From: Paraburkholderia ferrariae NBRC 106233
Lineage (GTDB): Bacteria > Pseudomonadota > Gammaproteobacteria > Burkholderiales > Burkholderiaceae
Direction of reading: 5' to 3'
Assembly: GCF_000685035.1 (NCBI RefSeq)
Contig: NZ_BAYB01000001.1
Span: 1 to 64,000 of the forward strand
Length of the DNA stretch: 64,000 nt
Of this stretch, positions 52,672 through 64,000 are shown piece by piece (the stretch's first letter is position 1; the number at the start of each line of letters is the position of its first letter). Below the pieces are notes generated by a model, which made no database searches, was not told the origin of the DNA, and worked only from the letters and a program-made list of their open reading frames with translations. The position numbers and the translations under genes are program-made.

Positions 52672-54897
52672 CTATCCGGCCGCCCCGGAGGGTGCTGCCG
52701 TTCCTGGGCTCGTGCCGGGATTCATCCTCGGATCGGGCGGCGGCGGTGCATCGTCGCGCAGGGCCGGCTCGTGCACGGCCGCTTCGTGCGCGTTCTTGCG
52801 CGTGGGCCACGCGCACAGCACCGCGATGGTGTGCGCAGCCACTTCGAACGTGGCGCCGGGCAGCCTGTGCGGCGCTGCCTCCGGATGCGCGCTGTCGAGC
52901 AGCACGTCCCACTGCATGGACGGCGCGGGCGCCGAGAACGCAATCGCGGCGGGCGCGGCGTTCAGCATGATCAACAATACTTCTATTTCGCCGTCGAGGC
53001 CCGGCCCCGCACGCCGCATGACGAGCGCGCGGCCCTCGGGGTCTTGCCAGGCTTCGGGCGAAAGCGCTTCGCCGCGCTCGTCGAACCAGTCGATGTCGTG
53101 CACCTCGGGCAGCACTTCGCGCTCGCCGAACAGAAAACGTGTTTCGCGCAGCAAGGGATGATCCCGGCGCAGCGCGATGGCGCGCGCGGCGAAGGCCGTC
53201 ATCGCCTCGCCTTCCGGGGAGGCGGCGAGCGTCCAGTCCACCCACGAAATCTCGTTGTCCTGGCAGTAGGCATTGTTGTTGCCGCGCTGCGTGCGGCAGG
53301 CTTCGTCGCCTGCCAGCAGCATCGGCGTGCCGAGTGCGACGAACAGCGTGGCAAGCATCGAGCGTGCCACGCGTGCGCGCGTATCGACGATGGCGGGGTC
53401 GTCGGTCGCGCCTTCCGCGCCCCAGTTCGCGCTCCAGTTTTCGTTGTGGCCGTCGTGGTTGTCTTCGCCGTTGGCCTCGTTATGTTTGCGATCGTAGGCC
53501 ACCACGTCGGCGAGCGTGAAGCCGTCGTGCGAGGTGACGAAGTTGATCGACGCCCAGGGGCGCCGCTTGCGTTTGTCGAAGAGGTCCGCGGAGCCCGTGA
53601 GCCGCGCGGCGAGTTCGGGACGCTGGTGCGGGTCGCCGCGCCAGAAGCGCCGCACGCTGTCGCGAAAGCGGTCGTTCCATTCGGAGAAGCCGGGCGGATG
53701 ATTGCCGAGCTGATAGCCGCCCGGACCCACGTCCCACGGTTCGGAGATTAGCTTGCATTGCGAGAGTACCGGGTCCTGGCGCAGCGCGTCGAAGAAGCCG
53801 CTGCCCGGGTCGAAGCCGTGCGCCTCGCGGCCGAGCGTGACGCCCAGGTCGAAGCGAAAGCCGTCGATGCGGTAGGAATTCGCCCAGTAGCGCAGCGAGT
53901 CGGTCACCATCTGCAGCACGCGCGGATGCGAGAGGTTCAGCGTGTTGCCGACGCCCGTGTCGTTGATGAGGTGGCGCTCGTCGCCGGGCACGACGCGGTA
54001 ATAGCTGGCGTTGTCGAGGCCGCGCCACGAGACCGTGGGGCCGGTTTCGCCGCCTTCGCAGGTGTGGTTGTAGACCACGTCGAGAAAGACCTCGATGCCG
54101 GCCGCGTGCAGCTGGCGCACGGCAATGCGCATCATGTCGGGGTCGTAGCCGCCCAGGTACGAGGGCTCCGGCGCGAAGAACGCGGCGCTGTTGTAGCCCC
54201 AGTAGTTGCGCAGGCCGCGCTCCACGAGAAAGCGTTCGTTCATGAACGCATGCACGGGCAGCAGTTCGACGGCGGTTACGCCCAGCTTGTGCAGATGATC
54301 GATGAAGTGCGGGTTCGCGAGCCCGGCGAAGGTCCCGCGCGTATGCGCGCGCAGGTCGTGGCGCAGGATCGAGATGCCGCGCAGATGCGTTTCGAAGATC
54401 ACGGTCTTGTCCCAGGGCACGTGGGGGCGCACGTCCTGCGACCAGTCGAAGGTGTCGGCCACCACCATCGCCTTGGGCATGGCGGGCGCGGAGTCGCGGC
54501 GCTCCAGCGAAAGGTCGGCGCGGTTCGAATGCACGCGGTAGCCGTAGAGCGTGTCGGACCAGCGGAACTGGCCGACGAGGCGCCGTGCATAGGGGTCGAG
54601 CAGCAGCTTGTGCGGATTGAAGCGATGCCCCTGCTGCGGCTGGTAGGGGCCATGCGCGCGCAGGCCGTATACGGTGCCCGGATGCGCGCCGGGCAGGTAG
54701 CCGTGCCAGATTTCGTCGGTGCATTCCGGCAGTGCGTAGCTCATGCGTTCCTTGCGCCCTGTGCGGTCGAAGAGGCACACCTCGATGCGCCACGCGTGAG
54801 CCGAAAACACGGCGAAATTGGTGCCGAGCCCGTCCCACGTCGCGCCGAGCGGCCACGGCGAGCCCGGCAGCAGGCGGTCGGGCATGCCGTTAGCCAT
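52672..54897 (-). CDS. glgX: Glycogen debranching enzyme
   Basis: A 741-residue GH13 isoamylase-type enzyme that hydrolyses alpha-1,6 branches of short-trimmed glucan. It has CBM48 (GLGTNFAVFSAHAWRIEVCL) followed by VYNHTCEGGETGPTVSWRG, DGFRFDLGVTLGRE (nucleophile), ISEPWDVGPGGYQLG (acid) and NFVTSHDGFTLADVVAY. The C-terminus has a Pro-rich tail. The ATG at 54897 follows AAAGGGG. A 13-codon frame (MQYEEQRKGRRHG) ends across this start and could couple its translation. Released linear chains would feed TreY/TreZ. Confidence 0.95.
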   Translation of the reverse strand: MANGMPDRLLPGSPWPLGATWDGLGTNFAVFSAHAWRIEVCLFDRTGRKERMSYALPECTDEIWHGYLPGAHPGTVYGLRAHGPYQPQQGHRFNPHKLLLDPYARRLVGQFRWSDTLYGYRVHSNRADLSLERRDSAPAMPKAMVVADTFDWSQDVRPHVPWDKTVIFETHLRGISILRHDLRAHTRGTFAGLANPHFIDHLHKLGVTAVELLPVHAFMNERFLVERGLRNYWGYNSAAFFAPEPSYLGGYDPDMMRIAVRQLHAAGIEVFLDVVYNHTCEGGETGPTVSWRGLDNASYYRVVPGDERHLINDTGVGNTLNLSHPRVLQMVTDSLRYWANSYRIDGFRFDLGVTLGREAHGFDPGSGFFDALRQDPVLSQCKLISEPWDVGPGGYQLGNHPPGFSEWNDRFRDSVRRFWRGDPHQRPELAARLTGSADLFDKRKRRPWASINFVTSHDGFTLADVVAYDRKHNEANGEDNHDGHNENWSANWGAEGATDDPAIVDTRARVARSMLATLFVALGTPMLLAGDEACRTQRGNNNAYCQDNEISWVDWTLAASPEGEAMTAFAARAIALRRDHPLLRETRFLFGEREVLPEVHDIDWFDERGEALSPEAWQDPEGRALVMRRAGPGLDGEIEVLLIMLNAAPAAIAFSAPAPSMQWDVLLDSAHPEAAPHRLPGATFEVAAHTIAVLCAWPTRKNAHEAAVHEPALRDDAPPPPDPRMNPGTSPGTAAPSGAAG

Positions 54898-54966
54898 GGC
54901 GCCGCCCCTTTCGTTGTTCTTCGTATTGCATCGTTATCCTGATGTTTTTCTTCGAGGGCGGTTTCG

Positions 54967-57175
54967 CTATCTGCGCAGCCGGAAATAGAGCGTGCCGAGC
55001 GGCGGCAGCACGAGCGCCGCCGACTGCGGCTTGCCGTGGCTCGCCACCGGTTCCGTTTCGATCTGGCCGCCGTTGCCCATATTCGAGCCGCCGTAGATCG
55101 AGGCGTCCGTGTTCATGACCTCTTCCCACTGGCCCGGCTGCGGCATGCCGATGCGGTAGCCGTGGCGGGGCACGGGCGTGAAGTTGCACACCGCCACGAT
55201 CTCGCGGCCCGAGCCGTCCACGCGCCGCCACGCAAGCACGCTGTTTTCGCTGTCGTCGGCCACGAGCCATTCGAAGCCGCCCGGCTCCGCGTCCAGCACG
55301 TGGAGCGCCGGCTCGCCGGTGTACAGGCCGTTCAGGTCGCGCACGAGCGTTTGCACGCCGCGGTGCAGCGGATCGTCCAGCAGATGCCAGTGCGGCGCGC
55401 CGTCGTGGTCGAACTCCGCAAGCTGCCCGAACTCGCCGCCCATGAAAAGCAGCTTCTTGCCCGGATGCGCCCACATGAAGCCCAGATACGCGCGCAGGTT
55501 CGCGAAGCGCTGCCAGCGGTCGCCGGGCATCTTGCCGAGCAGCGATCCCTTGCCGTGCACGACCTCATCGTGCGAGAGCGGCAGCACGAAGCGCTCCGAC
55601 CACGCGTACACCATGGCGAAAGTCATTTCGTGATGGTGATAGCGGCGGTGGATCGGGTCTTCGTGCATGTAGTGCAGCGTGTCGTGCATCCAGCCCATGT
55701 TCCACTTGAACTGGAAGCCGAGGCCGCCGTCTTCGGGCCGCGCGCTCACGCCGGGCCACGCCGTCGATTCCTCGGCCACGGTGATGACGCCGGGCCGCTG
55801 CGGCACGTACTGCGTCTCGTGGTTCAGGCGCTTGAGAAACGCGATCGATTCGAGGTTTTCGCGCCCGCCATACATATTCGGCACCCACTCGCCGGCATTG
55901 CGCGAGTAGTCGCGGTACAGCATGGAGGCCACCGCATCCACGCGCAGGCCATCGACGTGATAGCGCAGCAGCCACGCAAGCGCCGATGCGATCAGGAACG
56001 CACTGACCTCGCGGCGGCCGAGGTTGTAGATCATCGTGTTCCAGTCGGGGTGATAGCCTTCGCGCGGATCGGCGTGCTCGTAGAGCGCGGTGCCGTCGAA
56101 GTCGATCAGGCCGTGCGCGTCGTTCGGGAAATGCGCGGGCACCCAGTCGAGTATCACGCCGAGCCCCGCTTCGTGCGCGCGGTCCACGAATGCCGCGAAG
56201 TCGAGCGGCGAGCCGAGGCGCGCCGTGGGCGCGAACTGCGCGAGCGGCTGGTAGCCCCACGATCCGCCGAACGGGTGCTCGGCCACCGGCATCAGTTCGA
56301 GATGCGTGAAGCCCATGCCCTGGGCGTAGGGGATCAGGCGGTCGGCGAGCGCGGTCCAGTCGGGGGCCGGGGCGTCGGTGCCCTGGGTCGGCAGCCACGA
56401 GGGTGCATGCACTTCGTAGATCGAGAGCGCGCTGCGCACGCTCTGCCGTTCGCCGCGCGTCTGCAGCCAGTCGTGGTCGCGCCAGGCGTAGTGATCGAGC
56501 GCCTCGACGGGGGCAACGATCGAGGCCGTGGCGGGCGGGTTTTCGGTTTGCAGGGCACAGGGGTCGGCTTTAAGCGGCAGTACCTCGCCGCGCGCGCCGA
56601 GAATCTCGTACTTGTAGCGCGCGCCCGCCGCCACGCGCGGAATGAAGAGTTCCCAGACACCCGCTTCGAAGCGCAGCCGCATGGGATGGCGGCGGCCGTC
56701 CCATGCGTTGAAGTCGCCGACCACGGAAACGCGCCGCGCGTTGGGCGCCCAGACGGCAAAGCGCACGCCGGGCACGCCGTCGCATTCCAGCGGCCGCGCG
56801 CCCAGGCATTCGAGTACGGCATACGGGTCGCCGTCGGCGAGCCGGCGCAGCGCTTCTTCCGAAAGCTGCGGACCGAATGCATAGGGGTCCTCTACTTCCT
56901 GCACCACGCCTTGCCAGTCGATTTCGAGCCGGTACGGCACGGACTCGGCAACCGGGCCCGCAAACAGGCCCGCCGGGTGAATGCGCGTGAGTTCGGCCAG
57001 CGTATGGGCCCGGTCGCGCGCGAGCACCCGGACATGGGAGGCATTGGGCAGCCACGCCCGCACATAGGGCGTGCCGTCGATCGCGTGCGGGCCCAGCACC
57101 GCGAACGGATCCGCGTGGCGGGCGCCGGCGAGGGCGTCGATATCGTGCGCGGAGAGGCCCGCATCGCTCGCGTGG

Positions 57176-57183
<8 letters not shown>
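54967..57183 (-). CDS. glgB: 1,4-alpha-glucan branching enzyme
   Basis: A 738-residue GH13 enzyme that creates alpha-1,6 branches. Two N-terminal CBM48-type modules ([35 protein letters not shown]) are followed by the barrel: [31 protein letters not shown] (nucleophile), [14 protein letters not shown] (acid) and [21 protein letters not shown] set the start at the ATG at 57183 because AGGAGG stands five bases before it. A GTG at 57189 would overlap that site. It overlaps the treS-maltokinase stop by 8 bases. It would branch the linear chains made by GlgE. Confidence 0.97.
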
Positions 57184-60603
<3,420 letters not shown>

Positions 60604-60607
<4 letters not shown>

Positions 60608-63600
60608 GTCGCTCCTCCGGGCGGAAAGTCATCGTCGAATTCGGGGTGACCTTCCACGCGCGTTTCATCCGTTTCGGGCGGCGGCTCTTCGCGCGGCAGT
60701 CCGCGCGCGGGTTCGATGCGCCAGATCGCATAAGGCCGCGCATGCGGGTCGAGGCGCACGTGCTGCCAGCGGCCGTGCCACGCAAAGCGCTCGCCGGTGA
60801 GTTCGTCGGTGACAGCAAGCGGCGCGCCGTCGTCGAGGCGCCAGTGCTGGAATGTCTGCCACGGCAGTTCGAAATCCGCGCCCTGCTCGCTCCAGGGATC
60901 GAGGCTGATCGCCACGATCATCACGTTTTCGCGCGAAGGCGTGGCCTTTTCGAAACACAGAATCTGCTCGTTGCGTGCTTCGAGAAAGGTGATGCCCAGA
61001 TGCGTCTGCAAGGCCGGATTCGCGCGCCGCATGCGGTTGAGCGCGGCAATCTCCGCGACGATGTTGCCGTGCCGGTTCCAGTCCCAGGCGCGCAGCTGAT
61101 ATTTTTCGGAGTCCAGATAGTCTTCGCTGTTGGGCGGTGCGCGGCCTTCGCAGAGCTCGAAGCCGCAGTAGACGCCCCACAGGCCGGAGAGCGTCGCGGC
61201 CAGCGCCGCGCGGATCAGGAAGCTCGCGCGCGCGCTGGTTTGCAGATGCCGCGGGTTGATGTCGGGCGTGTTGACGAAGAAGTTCGGGCGGTAGAAGTCG
61301 CGCACCGGCGTTTGCGTCAGTTCCGTGAGGTATTCGGTGAAATCGCGCTTGCTCTCGCGCCACGTGAAGTAGGTGTACGACTGCGAGAAGCCGAGCTTGG
61401 CGAGCCGGTACATGAGGCGCGGCCGCGTGAAGGCTTCGGAAAGAAAGATCACGTCGGGATGGCGCGCGCGTACGTCGGCGATCATCCATTCCCAGAACGG
61501 CAGCGGTTTCGTGTGCGGATTGTCCACGCGGAAGATGCGCACGCCCGCATCCACCCAGAACAGGATGGCGTCGCGCAGCGCGAGCCAGAGCGCGGGCTTC
61601 GAATCGTGCGCGTAGAACTCGGGGTTCACGATGTCCTGATACTTCTTCGGCGGATTTTCCGCGTAGCGCAGCGTGCCGTCCGGGCGCCACGCGAACCAGC
61701 CGGGATGCGCCTTCAGCCACGGATGGTCGGGCGAGCACTGGATGGCGAAGTCGAGCGCGATTTCGAGGCCGTGCGCGTGCGCGGCAGCCAGCATGCGGCA
61801 GAAGTCTTCGAGCGTGCCCAGTTCCGGATGAATGGCCGTGTGGCCGCCTTCGGCCGCGCCGATCGCATAGGGGCTGCCCACGTCGCCGGGCTGCGCATTG
61901 AGCGCGTTGTTGCGGCCCTTGCGGTTCGCGAGGCCGATGGGATGGATCGGCGGGAAGTACAGCACGTCGAAGCCCATGTCGCGGATGCGCGGCAGCTTGG
62001 CGATCACGTCGTCGAAGGTGCCGTGCCGGCTTTCGTCGTCGCTCATGGAGCGCGGGAAGATTTCGTACCAGCTCGCGAAGCGCGCGGCGCTGCGTTCGGC
62101 GTCCACGCGCCGCACGTGTTCGTCGCGCGAGAGGAACGGGCGGTGATGGGCGGCGCGCACCGCCGCCGCCGTGGCGGGCGCGGCGAGCAGCGCACAGCGT
62201 GTGTCGGTGTCGGCGCCCACGAAGCGGTGCACGATCGCATCGAGCGCGGCGCGGGTGCGCGCGTGAACGTCGCCGGCTTCGTCGGGAGCGTCGGAGGTGT
62301 CGGCACACGCGAGCACGAGCGCGAGCAGGCGGCTCGCTTCCTCCATCTCCAGATCGACGTTCTGGTTCGCCGCGCGCTTTTTCTGCACGTGATCGGCGAG
62401 CGAGGCGAAGTCGTCGCGCCAGGCGAGCACCACGTATTCGTAGCGGCCCACGCGGTCGAGCGGGAAGTGGCCGCTCCACATGTCGGTGCCCGCGGGCTGC
62501 ACGGGAGTCATCGGCGATTCGTGCCAGGCCGTTTCGTCGGCGGCGCGCCAGAGCACGGCGGCGTCGATGCGGTCGTGGCCGTCGGCGAAAATCGCCGCGC
62601 GCACCTCCACGCGTTCGCCCACGGTGCGCTTGGCCACGAAGCGGCCTTCGTCGACGGAAGGCGTCACGCTTTCGATGGCGATGCGCGGCGCGGCGAGCGC
62701 TTCCACAACGCTCTTGTGGCCGCTCGTGCGCGACTTCGCGAGGTCTTCGGGCGGCGCGAGCACGACCGGGGGCGCCGCGAGCGCGCGGAACAGCCAGCAT
62801 GCGCCCGCGGGCAGCGTGAACGCTTCGGGCACCGCGCTCGCGTCGCGCCGTGCCTGCGTGCGCGCCGCGCGCAGCGTTTCGGCGTCGAGCGGCGAGAAGC
62901 GCGTGAAGCCGCCCGGCGCGCCGTCGAGAAGGCGCGCCATGCTCACGCGCACGGGCGCGGCGAGCGCGGGGTTGACGAGGGTGAGCACGGCGTCGTCGGC
63001 GTCGCGCAGGTCGGCGCGGTCGCCGCGCAGCACGGCCATGATGGGGGCGCCCGGGCCGTTCAGCGCGCGCAGCTCGCCGTTGGTCTGCAGCGTCCAGGTT
63101 TCGCGCTGCAAGGCATTGGCGTGGGCAATGTCGGTGCAGAGGTCGAACGCAGCATGCGCTTTCGCTGCGTTGAACGCCGCCGCGCTGCCGCCGGCGTGGT
63201 GCACCGCTTCGGTGAGGCCGTATTCGAAGCCCATCGGCACGAGCCAGCCGGTGCCGAGCGCTGCCGCGGCGCGCAGCATGCGCCGGTAGGCGCGCTCGAC
63301 CGCGCGCGCGTCCGTGGCGCCTTCCTGGTCGTGCGCGTAGCGTGTGCCGTAGGGTGCCTCGGGAAATGCCACGGGCGAGCCCACGCGGCGCAGTACCTCG
63401 TGCTCCTCCACGAACCAGCTCGAGGAAAAGTCCCACCAGCGCAGCGACGAGAACGCGGCGTCGAAGCCCGCGCCTTCAAGACGCGCGATTTCGGCGCGCG
63501 CGAGGCCGGGCGTGGCGGCGAGCCAGCGCGTCTGGCGATGGCGCTCGCGCACCACCTCGAAGATGCCGCGCAGGACGGCCGCGGGCACGCGGTGCGGCGA

Positions 63601-64000
63601 GTCGATGCGAAAGCCGCCAAGGCCAGCCTGCACCAGTTCGATCATGCGCTGCGACCACCACGCGGCGAGCGGGGCGGCGGCGCGTTCGAAATCGGCGTAG
63701 GCCACGTTGGCCTCGGGTTGGCCGTGGCGCGGGTCGAGCCGCGCGTCCTCGGGCTCGAACGGGTGAAACCATTCCGCATGCGCGGCGTACAGCGCGCCAT
63801 CGGCGGCCGCGCGGTCGAGCGTGAGGTCGGCGAGCAGCGTGAGGCCGTGCTCGCGTGCGGCGTCCACGAGGACGCGCAACGCTTCGTCGGCGGATTGCGA
63901 CGTTTCGAAGACAGGGTGAAGACGGGCATGGTCGGCGACGATGCGGCCGTCACCGGAGGAACCGGGCGCGAACAGCGCCCCGATCAGCACATGGTCGAAG
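60604..64000 (-). CDS. glgE: Maltosyltransferase GlgE with extra N-terminal GH13-like module, 5' end outside window
   Basis: At least 1131 residues are visible. The frame is open to the right edge (…FDHVLIGALFAPG), so the GTG at 63990 is not the true start. The C-terminal 700 residues are GlgE, which extends alpha-1,4-glucan with maltose 1-phosphate: IAIESVTPSVDEGRF begins the domain. Catalytic residues lie in RIFRVDNPHTKPLPFWEW (nucleophile Asp), VIFLSEAFTRPRLMYR (acid Glu) and NTPDINPRHLQ. The upstream 430 or so visible residues form a second amylase-like module (LGGFRIDSPHRVPAAVLRG retains an RIDSPH motif; RWWDFSSSWFVEEHEVLR), absent from mycobacterial GlgE of about 700 residues. It is the first visible gene of the operon. 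Confidence 0.95.

Noticed and set aside
50744..53245. Longer treZ reading frame starting at 53245
   Set aside because: The first 196 codons lie antisense-free but inside glgX in another frame, are Arg-rich and lack homology. The ATG at 52657 has a ribosome binding site.

Overview
The window is high-GC DNA from a betaproteobacterium, almost certainly a Burkholderia/Paraburkholderia-type genome. The evidence is the gene order leuC-entericidin-leuD-leuB-asd-fimV-truA-trpF-trpB-methyltransferase-trpA-accD-folC-SPOR-cvpA-purF-metZ, which is characteristic of that group, and GC-rich third codon positions throughout. I saw no tRNA, rRNA, CRISPR array or insertion sequence.

Region 1 (1-20.9 kb) is an accessory-looking peptide uptake and processing block. 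It has a TPR protein with a signal peptide (open at the left edge), an XRE-cupin regulator, a TonB-dependent receptor with its own terminator, and then ten collinear genes. Those ten are two tandem YejA-like binding proteins, YejB and YejE permeases, a YejF double ATPase, a TldD-like metallopeptidase with its TldE-like partner, two GNAT acetyltransferases and an RND pump. A second XRE-cupin regulator, paralogous to the first, faces the block from the far end. YejABEF, TldD/E and GNAT enzymes are each known from microcin import, processing or immunity, so this is the best candidate for an uncharacterised system here.

Region 2 (21-41 kb) is conserved biosynthetic core: leucine (leuCDB with an entericidin lipoprotein inside), aspartate semialdehyde (asd), FimV, tRNA pseudouridine (truA), tryptophan (trpF, trpB, trpA around an orphan DNA methyltransferase), fatty acid (accD), folate (folC), a SPOR protein, cvpA, purF and metZ. 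Two cis-regulatory elements stand out. A 36-codon Thr/Ile-rich leader ORF sits ahead of asd. A SAM-II-like aptamer, with mutually exclusive helices and a strong terminator, sits ahead of metZ.

Region 3 (41-45.5 kb) holds single genes: a MOSC protein, an AraC regulator, an FKBP isomerase, a small histidine-kinase-like protein with degenerate ATP-binding motifs, and a CNNM/CBS transporter-like protein.

Region 4 (45.5-64 kb, minus strand) is a tightly overlapped alpha-glucan/trehalose operon in the order glgE, treS-maltokinase, glgB, glgX, treZ, malQ, treY. It encodes the TreS-Mak-GlgE-GlgB route from trehalose to branched glucan, and the GlgX/TreY/TreZ route from glucan back to trehalose. glgE runs off the right edge and carries an extra N-terminal GH13-like module.
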